Shown: positions 53,317-63,480, counted from the stretch's first letter. The stretch: DNA of 64,000 bases from DATFVA01 sp963800255 (GCA_963800255.1 CAWDAK010000006.1:1-64000), one strand, 5' to 3'. The notes: generated by a model from the letters alone, not told the origin. Program-made: numbers and translations.

Positions 53317-54564
53317 TTAAATAGTATGAACAAGAAGACCGTCCCTCAGTTTAGGTTCAAACCAGGTGGATTTGGGAGGCATTATTTCTCCTGCATCGGA
53401 TATGTTCATAAGGTCATCCAGCGAAACAGGGTATAAAGAAAAAGCAACGGCGGCTTCTCCACCCTTTACAAGCTTCTCAAGTTCTTTTGTTCCCCTTATT
53501 CCGCCGATAAAATCTATACGCTCGTTCGTTCTTGGATCGTCAATACCCAGTACCGGGTTCAGGAGGAAATCCTGAAGTATACTAACGTCAAGAGTCTCGG
53601 ACACAGATTTGGAAAGTGAATTACTTGCCATAACATTATCGCGAACTTTAAGGGTATACCAATCACCGTCGATAAACATACAATAGCTTCTTCTTTCCTT
53701 TGGTTCTTTCTCACCGGTTTTATCAACAACAAACTTTTCACTTACCCTGTTCAGGAATTCGTCTTTAGAAAGATTATTAAGGTCTGAAACAACACGGTTG
53801 TAGGGTAAAATGTTAAGCTGTTCGGCAGGAAAGATCACGGAGATAAAATAATTGTATTCTTCCTGTCCTGTGTGACTTTTGTTTTTCTCTTTCTTAACGT
53901 TTCTAGCTCTTGCAGCACTGGCAGCACGATGATGCCCGTCAGCGATATAGAGGTGTTTAATTTTACTGAATTCACTGACGATGGTTTTATTGAATTCTTC
54001 CGGAACGATCCACAACGTATGTTTGATTCCATCCTTTGAAGTAAAATCATATTCAGGATCATTGTTTTTCATTGTGTCATCCACAATTTTATTTACAGCA
54101 TCAACACCCCGGTAAGTCAGGAATACAACTCCGGTCTGTGCTTCTGTGGTGATGATATGATTTGTCCTGTCATCTTCTTTTTCGCGCCTTGTTTTTTCGT
54201 GTTTCAGGATTACATCGTTTTCATAATCATCCACCGGAAATGTTGCTGCTATGCCTACCTGCGCTTTTCCATTCATTTCTAGTCTGTATAAATAGAAGTG
54301 CGGTGAATCCTCAATTATAAGAGGAGCTTCACTTTTCAATTTTTCCAGGTTCTGTTTTGCTTTTTGATAGACTTCTTCAGAATAAGGACTAATGCTGTCA
54401 TCCAGTTCAAGTTCAGAACGTGTAACACGCAAAAAGTTTAAAGGATTTCCTTCAGCCTCTTTGGCGGCTTCTTTTCTGTTTACAACATCATACGGTACAC
54501 TGGCTACAATTTCGGCAACGTCTTTTGAAGGTCTTAATGCTTTGAAGGGTCTTATAACTGCCAT
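53317..54564 (-). CDS. DUF1015-family protein
   Basis: A 415-residue cytoplasmic protein with the DUF1015 pattern: MAVIRPFKALRPSKDVAEIVASVPYDV, KHLYIADGHHRAASA near the middle, and the GIDDPRTNERIDFIGG region near the end. Its biochemical role is unknown; the family is frequently encoded next to serine synthesis genes, as here with serC, 40 bases downstream. The central ADGHHR segment resembles a ParB-like phosphate-binding motif (an observation by eye). Confidence 0.88.
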   Translation of the reverse strand: MAVIRPFKALRPSKDVAEIVASVPYDVVNRKEAAKEAEGNPLNFLRVTRSELELDDSISPYSEEVYQKAKQNLEKLKSEAPLIIEDSPHFYLYRLEMNGKAQVGIAATFPVDDYENDVILKHEKTRREKEDDRTNHIITTEAQTGVVFLTYRGVDAVNKIVDDTMKNNDPEYDFTSKDGIKHTLWIVPEEFNKTIVSEFSKIKHLYIADGHHRAASAARARNVKKEKNKSHTGQEEYNYFISVIFPAEQLNILPYNRVVSDLNNLSKDEFLNRVSEKFVVDKTGEKEPKERRSYCMFIDGDWYTLKVRDNVMASNSLSKSVSETLDVSILQDFLLNPVLGIDDPRTNERIDFIGGIRGTKELEKLVKGGEAAVAFSLYPVSLDDLMNISDAGEIMPPKSTWFEPKLRDGLLVHTI

Positions 54565-54743
54565 GCTTAACTAACTCTCCTTAAAAAACTGTAAAAGAAT
54601 GAGGTTTAAAAATCCACAAAATATTATAAATATGCCATTTATAATGCCTTAAAACTTAGTTAAAATTGATAAGAATCAATTATTTTTACCATTTATTACG
54701 CTATTTCTATATTTTCAGGTTTACAAACAATTTATAAAGAGAT

Positions 54744-55553
54744 ATGCCGGGAGAAAAGGAGCCATTAAAAAAAAGGAAGATTACAAAATCCGGTCGTGAA
54801 CCCCATCGTGGAAGAAAGAAAATAACCGGAGATATCAGGTACCATAAGAAATTCTATTCGGAACATTTACATAATGAAAGAGACGTTTTTGTTTGGCTTC
54901 CTCCATCATACATGTCGTCTCCGCGAAAAACATACCCCGTATTGTATATGCACGATGGTCAAAACCTGATGGATCCTGCAACTTCATTTTTGGGAATTGA
55001 CTGGCAGGTGGATGAAACTGTATCCAGGTTAATTAAAACAGGACGAATGAAGGAGATTCTTATCGTCGGAATCAATAATACGGAGGACAGACTTGAAGAA
55101 TACAGCGATTCTGAAAAGGGAAACAATTATATGAAATTCATTATTGATGAACTTAAGCCTCTTGTTGATTCTACTTACCGTACACTTCCTGATCCCAGAA
55201 ACACAGCGGTACTGGGATCCTCAATGGGAGGGTTGATTTCGTTCTTACTAGTATGGAAAAATCCAGCCGTTTTTTCGATGGCAGGGTGTATGTCAAGTTC
55301 CTTTTATTATGATAACGACAGGATATTTAAAACAATCAGCGATAGCAGCAGGCCCAAAGCGGGAATAAAAATTTATATTGACCATGGGGAGGATGGGCTG
55401 GCAAGGGGTCAGAGAATGTTTGCCGTTCTTACACAGATGGGATTTTTAATAGGGACAAATATTGATTATTTTTATGCCCCCGGTGCGGAGCACAATGAAT
55501 CGGCCTGGGCGGAGAGGCTGGAACGGCCGTTACTTTTTTTCTTTGGTAAATAA
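54744..55553 (+). CDS. Esterase of the EstD/Fes-like alpha/beta-hydrolase family
   Basis: The 269-residue protein starts with a Lys/Arg-rich segment (about 1-25) and then YHKKFYSEHLHNERDVFVWL, followed by HDGQNLMDPATSF. The nucleophile is Ser in GSSMGG (about 152) and the His in HNESAW near 250. This is the PF00756-type esterase domain, which acts on acyl esters or siderophores. No signal peptide is visible. It lies 21 bases upstream of the phosphatase gene. Confidence 0.82.
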   Translation: MPGEKEPLKKRKITKSGREPHRGRKKITGDIRYHKKFYSEHLHNERDVFVWLPPSYMSSPRKTYPVLYMHDGQNLMDPATSFLGIDWQVDETVSRLIKTGRMKEILIVGINNTEDRLEEYSDSEKGNNYMKFIIDELKPLVDSTYRTLPDPRNTAVLGSSMGGLISFLLVWKNPAVFSMAGCMSSSFYYDNDRIFKTISDSSRPKAGIKIYIDHGEDGLARGQRMFAVLTQMGFLIGTNIDYFYAPGAEHNESAWAERLERPLLFFFGK

Positions 55554-55574
55554 ATGCGGGGAAGGGAATTTTAA

Positions 55575-56255
55575 ATGGATATAACACAAATACTGGTAAG
55601 AAGATTTAAGACTTTTTTAATTCCTGTTTTTATAATACTTACTTTATCAAGCTGGAATTGTTCGCCTGAGTCGGCCAGGCTTATTAATCTTGGAATAGCA
55701 AAAGATGAGGTTATTAATTACCATAGCAGCGGAGAATACAAGGCAGATACAAAGAAGGTGGTAGATGAGGCCATAGTAAAGTTTGAGGGGATTGCTCCGG
55801 GAGAGAATTCAGCTGTGGTTTTTGATGTTGATGAGACTTCAATTTCCAGTTATGACTACTATAAAAAACGGGATTTCGGATACATCCCGAAAATGTTTGA
55901 TATGTGGGTTGATAGTGCAAAAGCTCCTGCGATTCCCGAAGTGCTGGACCTTTATAAGTATCTTTTAAAAAAGAACTTTAAAATAATATTTGTTACAGGA
56001 AGAAAGGAGTATCAGTATGAATCTACGTTCAGGAACCTGGTGAATGCCGGATATACAAAATTTGATACTTTGATTATTAAGGGTGAGGAATATGCAGGAC
56101 AAACAGCCGAAAAGTATAAATCAGAAAAAAGAACAGAACTTGCTGACAAGGGGTATAAAATAGCAGGAACAGTCGGGGACCAATGGAGTGATCTCAATGG
56201 TCCTCACCACGGAATACAGGTTAAAATTCCGAACTATATGTATATCATTTATTAA
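55575..56255 (+). CDS. HAD-family acid phosphatase (class B/e(P4)-like)
   Basis: A 226-residue protein with an N-terminal hydrophobic segment and a Cys (near 30, SWNC) that could be lipid-modified. HAD motif I is AVVFDVDETSISS, motif II is FVTGRKE, and the acidic motif is TVGDQWSDL. These enzymes dephosphorylate small phosphomonoesters in the envelope. It follows the esterase gene. Confidence in the lipoprotein nature is moderate. Confidence 0.85.
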   Translation: MDITQILVRRFKTFLIPVFIILTLSSWNCSPESARLINLGIAKDEVINYHSSGEYKADTKKVVDEAIVKFEGIAPGENSAVVFDVDETSISSYDYYKKRDFGYIPKMFDMWVDSAKAPAIPEVLDLYKYLLKKNFKIIFVTGRKEYQYESTFRNLVNAGYTKFDTLIIKGEEYAGQTAEKYKSEKRTELADKGYKIAGTVGDQWSDLNGPHHGIQVKIPNYMYIIY

Positions 56256-56346
56256 AACCCCGCGAGGCTCTCCGAGAATTGATTTAATATTTACGGATCT
56301 CCGTGTGACCCCCGATTTTTACTTAATGCCCCATTGAAAAAATCCT

Positions 56347-56386
56347 TATATTTGCAGCTTAAATTCAACTTAAACAAAGGAAAGAA
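56347..56386 (+). promoter_or_regulatory. Promoter -7 element and ribosome site of valS
   Basis: TATATTTG (56347-56354) exactly matches TAnnTTTG. The -33 TTG is weak. Between it and the ATG lies AAAGGAAAG, a Shine-Dalgarno-like site 2 bases ahead of the start codon. Confidence 0.45.
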
Positions 56387-59035
56387 ATGTCTCTGACCGA
56401 AATTCCAAAGGCATATGATCCCGCTTTGGTAGAAGATAAATGGTACGGGTACTGGCTGGAAAACAAGTTTTTTCATTCAGAGGTTGATAACAAAAAGGAC
56501 CCCTTCACAATTGTAATACCTCCCCCTAATGTTACCGGTATGCTTACCATGGGTCATATCCTTAATAATACTATTCAGGATATCTTCATTCGTATGAAAA
56601 GGATGATGGGTTATAATGCCTGCTGGGTTCCCGGAACGGATCATGCTTCAATAGCTACAGAGACAAAGGTAACCAATTATCTTAAAGATCAGGGTATAGA
56701 TAAAAAAAATATAGGCAGGGATGAATTTATAAAGTTCTGCTGGGAATGGACGGATAAATACGGTGGTATAATTATTCAGCAGCTGAAAAAACTCGGGGTG
56801 AGCTGCGACTGGGATCGTGAACGTTTTACCATGGATGATGAATATTACAAAGAGGTAATAAAAGCGTTTGTAAGTCTTTATAATGAAGGGAAAATATACC
56901 GCGGGTACCGGATGGTGAATTGGGATCCCGCAACCAGGTCGGCTATTTCTGATGAAGAAGTTATATACAGGAACGTAAGCGGTAAGCTCTGGTACTTTAA
57001 ATACCCGGTAAAAGACAGCAGTGAGTATATTGTGGTTGCAACTACCCGCCCCGAAACCATGCTTGGTGATACAGGGATTGCTGTGAATCCCGATGATGAG
57101 AGGTACAAAGCATTAATCGGCAAAATGGTTCTGCTCCCCATCGCTGACAGGGAAATCCCCGTTTTTGCAGATGATTATGTTGATATGGATTTCGGTACAG
57201 GTGCTGTTAAGGTTACACCTGCCCACGATATAAATGATTATGAAATGGGTAAGAGACATAACCTGGATTCGATAAATATTTTTAATGAGGATGCAACTAC
57301 AAATGCTAATGTTCCCGGTTTCCTGAGAGACCTTGACAGATACGAGGTAAGGAAAAAAGTAGTTGGCAGAATGGAGGAACTTAAACTTGTTGATAAGATT
57401 GAAGACTACCAGACAAAAATAGGTTATTCAGAACGGGGAGGGGTCCCGATTGAACCCTATCTCTCTGAGCAGTGGTTTATGAAGATGGAAGAGCTTGCAC
57501 AGCCGGCACTCGAGGTTGTTGAACAGGGTAAGGTGAATTTTTATCCTGACCACTGGGTAAAGACTTATAAACACTGGATGGAAAATATAAGCGACTGGTG
57601 TATATCACGGCAGTTGTGGTGGGGACACAGGATACCGGTATGGTATTGCGTTGGAGATGATCATTGTGAGCCTGAATGTAAAAACCCTATTGTAGCCGCT
57701 GAAAAGCCTGAGAAATGTCCTCACTGCGGTTCAACAAACTTAAGGCAGGATGAAGATGTGCTTGATACCTGGTCCTCCAGCTGGCTGTGGGCACATGCGG
57801 TCTTCAAAACAGAAGAGGAACAGGATTACTACTACCCTACCGATATGCTTGTAACAGCACCCGATATCATATTCTTCTGGGTGGCCAGGATGATTATGGC
57901 AGGACTTCATTTTAAAAATGATATTCCTTTCAGCAGCGTTTACTTTACTTCTGTTATCAGAGATATCCAGGGAAGAAAGATGAGTAAATCCCTTGGTAAC
58001 TCGCCCGATCCTCTTAATGTAATAAAGGATTATGGTGCTGATGCACTGAGGTTTACTATAATATACCTTGCCCCGATGGGACAGGACGTCCTGTTCAGTA
58101 CAGAGAATTGTGAACTTGGAAGGAACTTTGCCAATAAGATATGGAATGCAGGCAGGTTTTTATTAATGAACCGTGAATCCATTCCTGTTGATTCAAACCT
58201 CGCAGAAAAACATATCGACTTTGCAGATCAATGGATTATATCAAGGTTCAATAAAACTCTTCTTCAGCTTCAGGATGCAATGCAGAGGTTTGAGATAAAT
58301 ACTGCTTCAAAGATTGTGTACGCTTTTGTGTGGAATGATTTCTGCGACTGGTATATTGAACTTGCAAAGAACAGACTGTATTCGGATAACGACGAGGTTA
58401 AATCTGCAGTACTCACAAGGTCGTTTATGATGTTTGAGAATCTTCTTAAAATTGTTCATCCTTTTATGCCTTTTATAACAGAAGAACTCTGGCAGCTGAT
58501 CGGTGAGAGAAAGAAAGGGGAGAGTATAGTAATTGCCGACTATCCCGTTCCTGCGAAAGACAGGATAGATGCTAAGGCTGAAGAAGAAATGGAATTTGTG
58601 CAGGATATTATAACATCAATAAGGGTGATACGCGGAGAGATGAATATTCCGCCTTCGAAGCAGGTTAAGGTTTTTATTAAATCTTCTTCTGTGGGACAGC
58701 ATCAGGTCGATTATATCAAAAAGCTTGCAAGGGTTGAAGAATTGCTTGTTGATGAAAATATCCAAAAACCTAAGGCAAGTGCTTCAGCAGTTTTAACCAG
58801 GTGTGAGATTTATATTCCGCTTGAAGGGCTGATTGACCTTGATATTGAACGTCAGCGCCTGATGAAGGAGATAAGCAGGCTTGAAGGTTCATTGGCCGGC
58901 ATAGAAAAGAAACTGGCTAATGAAAAGTTTGTTAATAATGCTGCTCCGGAAGTTGTTGAGAAGGAGAGACAGAAGAAATCCAACTGGGAAAAAAACCTGC
59001 AAAAACTTAAAGATATACTGGATAGCCTTTCTTAA
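56387..59035 (+). CDS. valS: Valyl-tRNA synthetase
   Basis: The 882-residue enzyme charges tRNA-Val. The class I motifs are PPPNVTGMLTMGHILN (HIGH motif) and GRKMSKSLGNS (KMSKS). A zinc-binding-like cluster is near residues 424-448 (CVGDDHCEPECKN, CPHCGS), and the editing CP1 domain includes TTRPETMLGDTG. The C-terminal coiled coil (about 810-880, RQRLMKEISRLEGSLAGIEK) is standard for ValS. Length fits the family. Confidence 0.97.
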   Translation: MSLTEIPKAYDPALVEDKWYGYWLENKFFHSEVDNKKDPFTIVIPPPNVTGMLTMGHILNNTIQDIFIRMKRMMGYNACWVPGTDHASIATETKVTNYLKDQGIDKKNIGRDEFIKFCWEWTDKYGGIIIQQLKKLGVSCDWDRERFTMDDEYYKEVIKAFVSLYNEGKIYRGYRMVNWDPATRSAISDEEVIYRNVSGKLWYFKYPVKDSSEYIVVATTRPETMLGDTGIAVNPDDERYKALIGKMVLLPIADREIPVFADDYVDMDFGTGAVKVTPAHDINDYEMGKRHNLDSINIFNEDATTNANVPGFLRDLDRYEVRKKVVGRMEELKLVDKIEDYQTKIGYSERGGVPIEPYLSEQWFMKMEELAQPALEVVEQGKVNFYPDHWVKTYKHWMENISDWCISRQLWWGHRIPVWYCVGDDHCEPECKNPIVAAEKPEKCPHCGSTNLRQDEDVLDTWSSSWLWAHAVFKTEEEQDYYYPTDMLVTAPDIIFFWVARMIMAGLHFKNDIPFSSVYFTSVIRDIQGRKMSKSLGNSPDPLNVIKDYGADALRFTIIYLAPMGQDVLFSTENCELGRNFANKIWNAGRFLLMNRESIPVDSNLAEKHIDFADQWIISRFNKTLLQLQDAMQRFEINTASKIVYAFVWNDFCDWYIELAKNRLYSDNDEVKSAVLTRSFMMFENLLKIVHPFMPFITEELWQLIGERKKGESIVIADYPVPAKDRIDAKAEEEMEFVQDIITSIRVIRGEMNIPPSKQVKVFIKSSSVGQHQVDYIKKLARVEELLVDENIQKPKASASAVLTRCEIYIPLEGLIDLDIERQRLMKEISRLEGSLAGIEKKLANEKFVNNAAPEVVEKERQKKSNWEKNLQKLKDILDSLS

Positions 59036-59049
59036 AAAGGCTATCCTTT
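59020..59049. terminator. Terminator after valS (convergent)
   Basis: GGATAGCCTTT (59020-59030) pairs with AAAGGCTATCC (59036-59046) and is followed by TTT. It overlaps the last codons of valS and ends 6 bases before the convergent acyltransferase gene. Confidence 0.85.
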
Positions 59050-59054
59050 ACTCA

Positions 59055-60231
59055 TCACAGGTAACTGTTAATTAAGGTTCCTAAACTCATAGTCAATCCA
59101 AGAGGTAGTTTCTGCCATATTTTTTTAGATAAATTCATACCCTTAACAATATCTATATCTTTCGGAGTGGAATCATTATAATAATGATATACCATTTTAG
59201 TGTTGCATCCCCATTTTGATTTGAAATGTGCAAGTCCGCCATTACCTTCTGCTACCTCACCCATGTCGTAAAAATTAAAACCCTCTTCACATGCTTTATG
59301 GATAGCTTCCCATTGAATCAGGTCATTAGCATGAAATGCCAGCGCAGAAGCATTCCGCCCGTTAAAAGCATAAAAAACGGTTTTATTGTATTTTAAAAAC
59401 ATGGAACCGGCAACCATCTCTTTGCTATTGTTGCCTTCAGCTTCTGCCAGCATACAATCTCAGTAAGCCTAACGGTTTAAAGTTCTCCCATAAATATTTA
59501 AAAAACCTGTAAGGTCTTGCGGGCACTATGTGCCAACGCATGGTTTCAAGATAAAGTCTGTACCAGTTTTTAAGATCTATTTCGGAATCAGCTTCGCGTA
59601 CCGATAAGCCGGAATTCTTCGCCTTTGTTACACCCCACCTGATATTATGATTTTGCTTTTTATTTCCGAATCTAAGGGTGGAGGGACATTGTGGCAATTC
59701 AAAAAAATATGATTCTCTCCAGCTGATTTGCTGTATTTCTTCCAAACCGGTATTGAGAGTTGGACAATAGCTTTTAACCTGCAGAAGTGCATTAAATTCG
59801 GAACGTGCTTTTGATGAAGCTTCGGTCAATAATAATCTGCAAACTTCATTATCGTCATATAAAAGTCCGCTTAGAGGAGTTCTTGGCAGAGATGCCAGCC
59901 TTTTGGCTGCAACAGGTTCATTCTTTATGAAAGGGAGTCCTGATGTTGGAAGTAGCGGCATAACGCCTCTGATCTCAGAATTTTCATCCTCACAGAACAA
60001 AACGGTGCTTTCTCTGTCATATTCATTCTCAAGGGCTTTCAGCCAGAGAGGATGACTATAAATCGTTGCGTCTCTATGGCTATTTAGATACTTAACCCAT
60101 TTCTCATAATGGGTATCAGGATGACCCTCAACTATTGATAATGACTTATATTCTGATCTATTTGAAGAAAGTTTCTCATTTTGATACTCGCCAACAATTT
60201 TATTTAGTTCTTTATACTCTACATTGCTCAT
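59055..60231 (-). pseudogene. FemAB/GNAT-like acyltransferase, frameshifted
   Basis: The first part (60231 to 59437, 264 codons) has a GNAT-6/FemAB-like opening (YSHPLWLKALENEYDRESTV) and the helix WYRLYLETMRWHIVPARPYR. The second part (59453 to 59055) has AGSMFLKYNKTVFYAFNG and the conserved FYDMGEVAEGNGGLAHFKSKWG of FemAB-related proteins. Removing one base at 59454 makes a continuous frame of about 391 residues. Such proteins add amino acids to peptidoglycan or acyl groups to surface polysaccharide. No neighbouring gene reveals the substrate. Confidence 0.82.
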
Positions 60232-60403
60232 ATATTCAACCCCGGGGGAATTAGTTGTGAAAGTAATTATTGTGCTTCAATATCCATACCTAATTATTGG
60301 TAATAAATTTCTTCAATAACTTAATTTAGGAAAGGAGATTTGTCTGTGACCATAAAAGTGGGTGTACCGGACAGATGCGGTAGGACAAAGTTCAGCCCCT
60401 ATT

Positions 60404-61372
60404 TTAACTGCACGACATTAAGAAAAGTAAATGCTTAACTCTGAGATACTGCACACTGAAAAAATTGTTTTCATCCACCCAGACATTTCTTACTTCGAAG
60501 AAGTCGCTTACCAGTTCTTCAAATTCGTCAGGCATATATTTGTAAGAATATTCTGTGAGGATGTCATCGTCTTTTTTCAAATGTATAACTGAACCGTTCA
60601 ATTTTATACTCTGATCTGTCAGGCTGACCAGATGCATTTCTATTCTGCCCTGCTCTGAATTGTAAAATGCATGGTGTTTGAAATTTTCTATGTTTATGTC
60701 AGCGCCCGTTTCCTCATTTATATGTCTTAGAATATTCAGATTAAATTCCGCTGTTACACCTTTACTGTCATTGTATGCTGCTTCCAGTATCTTCCTGTCT
60801 TTTTTCATATCAACACCTAATATCATCCCGCCGTTGCCGCCAATCAGTCTGGCCATCCTTCTTAAAAAATTCTTTGCTTCAAGTGGTTTGAAGTTACCTA
60901 TAGTTGATCCCGGATAAAAAACAGAAATATGGTCATAAGGTATTGGTATCTCAGGCAGGGTAATTGCCCTGGTATAATCAGCATGGAGCGGGATTATTTT
61001 AAGCTCAGGGTAATCAACGGAAAGTTTAAGAGCAGAATTCTGCAGGTGCTCCTCGGAAATATCAATGGGTATATAGGCTGCAAGTCCTGGTATATTATCA
61101 AGCAGGAGCCTGATCTTTTCACTGCTTCCGCTGCCTAGCTCCGCAAGTACAGTCCCTTCGCCCAAAAGCTTACCGATCTCTGAGATGTTATCCTTCAGTA
61201 TCTTCATTTCTGTCCTGGTAGGATAGTATTCCTCAAGCCTGGTTATCTCATCGAATAACCGGGAGCCTCTTTCATCATAAAATAATTTGCTGGGCAATTC
61301 TTTATGCGGACCTGATAACCCCCTGCGGACTATACTTTCAATCTCATTCTCTTTTTTTTCTGTATAATACAT
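60404..61372 (-). CDS. egtD: L-histidine N-alpha-methyltransferase (EgtD)
   Basis: The 322-residue protein is an EgtD-type SAM methyltransferase: LPSKLFYDERGSRLFDEITRL, YYPTRTEMKIL, LAELGSGSSEKIRLLL (SAM motif I) and FYPGSTIGNF. It converts histidine to hercynine, the first step of ergothioneine synthesis. The ATG at 61372 is 4 bases after the EgtB stop; the longer TTG start (61396) would overlap EgtB. Residue details fit the family well. Confidence 0.93.
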   Translation of the reverse strand: MYYTEKKENEIESIVRRGLSGPHKELPSKLFYDERGSRLFDEITRLEEYYPTRTEMKILKDNISEIGKLLGEGTVLAELGSGSSEKIRLLLDNIPGLAAYIPIDISEEHLQNSALKLSVDYPELKIIPLHADYTRAITLPEIPIPYDHISVFYPGSTIGNFKPLEAKNFLRRMARLIGGNGGMILGVDMKKDRKILEAAYNDSKGVTAEFNLNILRHINEETGADINIENFKHHAFYNSEQGRIEMHLVSLTDQSIKLNGSVIHLKKDDDILTEYSYKYMPDEFEELVSDFFEVRNVWVDENNFFSVQYLRVKHLLFLMSCS

Positions 61373-61376
61373 AAGA

Positions 61377-62678
61377 TTACCCGATATCTTTCGCAAGCCT
61401 CAGTCCCATAAACTGCCACCTGCTGTCTGGATAAAAAAAGTTTCTGTAGTACTTCCTTATATGAGAAGCTGATGTGGCGCAGGAACCGCCCCGCAGCACC
61501 ATCTGGTTTGACATGAATTTTCCGTTATATTCGCCAAGGGCACCGGGAAGTGTTTTATAACCGGGATAAGGTACATAAGGACTCATAGTCCATTCCCAAA
61601 CATCTCCATACATTTGATTAAGTGGTTTGGCTTCTGCGAAAGGTATAGGATGGAAATTACCTTCTTCAACAAAATTTCCTGCGGCGGGTATATCTCCGGC
61701 AGCTGTTTCCCATTCTGCTTCGGTGGGTAGTCTGTAACCTGACCATCTTGCAAATGCATCAGCCTCGTAATAACTAATATGACAGACAGGCTCGTTCAGA
61801 TCAACTTTATGAAATCCATTAAGTTTGAAGTTCCACCATTCTCCATCTCTTTTCTCCCAGTATAATGGAGCTTCCCAGTTGTTTTGTCCGGCTTTTGAAA
61901 ATCCGTCAGAAAGCCATAACTCTGTTTTAGTATATCCTCCGTCCTCAATGAAGTCAATATATTCGCGGTTTGTTACGAGCCTGTTTGCCAGAGCGAAAGG
62001 TTCAAGATAAATCTTATGCCTGGGAAATTCATTGTCATAACCAAATTCATTTCCGGGGTTTCCGATTTCATATAGTCCTTCCTCAAAATTTTTGAACGCC
62101 ATTTCCGGAACATGATCCACTATGGGAGAATAATTAGTCGAGTAAACCGGATAAAGAGGATTCATTGAGAAAACATGTTTTATATCCGTGAGCATTAATT
62201 CCTGGTGCTGCTGCTCATGGTTTATTCCTATTTCAATAACAGGTCCAAATTCAGAAAGCTGGTCTTCTGAACAATCTGTAATAAAAGCAATAACGTTCTT
62301 ATCCACATAATCTCTGTATTCGTAAACCTCCTTTACAGTCGGTCTCGATAAAAATCCCCGATTGGCCCTGGTAAACCTCTCACCGATCTGAACATAATAT
62401 GAATTAAACAGGAAGTTATACTGGGGATGCAGGGATTTATAGTTTTTAACGGCTTTTTGAAGAACAAAAGCCTCAAAGAACCAGCTGGTATGTGCAAGAT
62501 GCCATCTTGCGGGACTCACATCAGGCATCGATTGTATTACATAATCTTCGGTTTCTAAAGGATCACACAAAACAGTGAAGAAATGCCTCACAGCTTTATA
62601 TTTTTCAGTAAGGATCTCTCTGTCAGTATATATTCGTTTTCCTTCTGATACTGACAATATTTCAGCATTATTATCCAT
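61377..62678 (-). CDS. egtB: Ergothioneine biosynthesis protein EgtB
   Basis: The 433-residue protein has an N-terminal DinB-like domain with the iron-binding histidines (HLAHTSWF and HEQQHQELMLTD) and a C-terminal sulfatase-modifying-factor-like domain (GYRLPTEAEWETAAGD, GDVWEWTMSPY). EgtB makes the C-S bond that attaches the sulfur donor to hercynine. It lies directly upstream of egtD. EgtA, EgtC and EgtE are not seen here; the sulfur donor (gamma-glutamylcysteine or cysteine) and the C-S lyase are therefore unknown. GAGGGC precedes the ATG. Confidence 0.92.
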   Translation of the reverse strand: MDNNAEILSVSEGKRIYTDREILTEKYKAVRHFFTVLCDPLETEDYVIQSMPDVSPARWHLAHTSWFFEAFVLQKAVKNYKSLHPQYNFLFNSYYVQIGERFTRANRGFLSRPTVKEVYEYRDYVDKNVIAFITDCSEDQLSEFGPVIEIGINHEQQHQELMLTDIKHVFSMNPLYPVYSTNYSPIVDHVPEMAFKNFEEGLYEIGNPGNEFGYDNEFPRHKIYLEPFALANRLVTNREYIDFIEDGGYTKTELWLSDGFSKAGQNNWEAPLYWEKRDGEWWNFKLNGFHKVDLNEPVCHISYYEADAFARWSGYRLPTEAEWETAAGDIPAAGNFVEEGNFHPIPFAEAKPLNQMYGDVWEWTMSPYVPYPGYKTLPGALGEYNGKFMSNQMVLRGGSCATSASHIRKYYRNFFYPDSRWQFMGLRLAKDIG

Positions 62679-62906
62679 AATATGCCCTCGGGTTATATTG
62701 AATTATTAAAATATGCTGGATTGATACCAAGATTAAATATTATTTTAGTGTAATTCAAGTTAAGCTAATTGCCTGGTGATTACGGTGAGAGAGATAACAG
62801 CCTCTAAAAAAAGTAAATATTTTATTAGATGTGATTCTGTCGATTTTTTAATAGTAAATATATTTAAAGTTTAAAGCTTGATTTATAAAAGAAAAAGGTT
62901 CAAAAA

Positions 62907-63401
62907 ATGAAAAAATACATAATTCTGTTTGTTGCTATAATTACAATATCAGGAATTACCAAAGCCCAGACTTATTCTCCGCATGGAAAGGAATTCGGTT
63001 TTGGGATAATGGTTGGAGATCCTCTCGGGGCCACATTGAAGTTCTGGACACAGAGAGATAATGCTTTTGTAATCGATATAGGCGCATCTTATTTCGGAAG
63101 TCCCAGGATCGGAGTTGACTATCTTTGGCACTTTAATGCCTTCAAAACACCAATAGCCAATTTATATGCAGGACCAGGAGGTGTTATAGGAGTAGGAGAA
63201 GGTCACGGATTCTGGTATGACGGTAAATATCACCGTGCAAAAGGAGATGTCGGAATCGGCGCAAGAGGTGTAATCGGAGTAAATCTTGTTCCCCGCGATA
63301 CTCCTATCGAAGCATTTTTTGAACTTGGAGTTCTCCTGGCACTTGCACCCGATTTTGATTCAGGTGTTGATGTAGGCCTTGGCGTGAGGTTCTATCCATA
63401 A
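62907..63401 (+). CDS. Small outer-membrane beta-barrel protein
   Basis: A 164-residue protein with a signal peptide (about 1-20, SGITKAQ). The remaining part has alternating strands typical of an 8-stranded barrel: FGFGIMVGDPLGATLKFW, AFVIDIGASYFG, VDYLWHFNAF, and it ends GVDVGLGVRFYP with an aromatic-proline tail. It looks like a small porin/OmpX-like protein found in many Bacteroidota. Function unknown. It diverges from egtB. Confidence 0.75.
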   Translation: MKKYIILFVAIITISGITKAQTYSPHGKEFGFGIMVGDPLGATLKFWTQRDNAFVIDIGASYFGSPRIGVDYLWHFNAFKTPIANLYAGPGGVIGVGEGHGFWYDGKYHRAKGDVGIGARGVIGVNLVPRDTPIEAFFELGVLLALAPDFDSGVDVGLGVRFYP

Positions 63402-63428
63402 GCCGAAGCTCAAGTAACCATATATTTT

Positions 63429-63465
63429 TCAGGCTATAGCCATGTCTCAATCAGGCTATAGCCAT
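63429..63465 (+). repeat. Direct repeat pair TCAGGCTATAGCCAT
   Basis: TCAGGCTATAGCCAT occurs at 63429-63443 and 63451-63465, separated by 7 bases. Each copy contains a GGCTATAGCC palindrome. Confidence 0.75.
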
Positions 63466-63480
63466 TACTCTCCTAAACCA

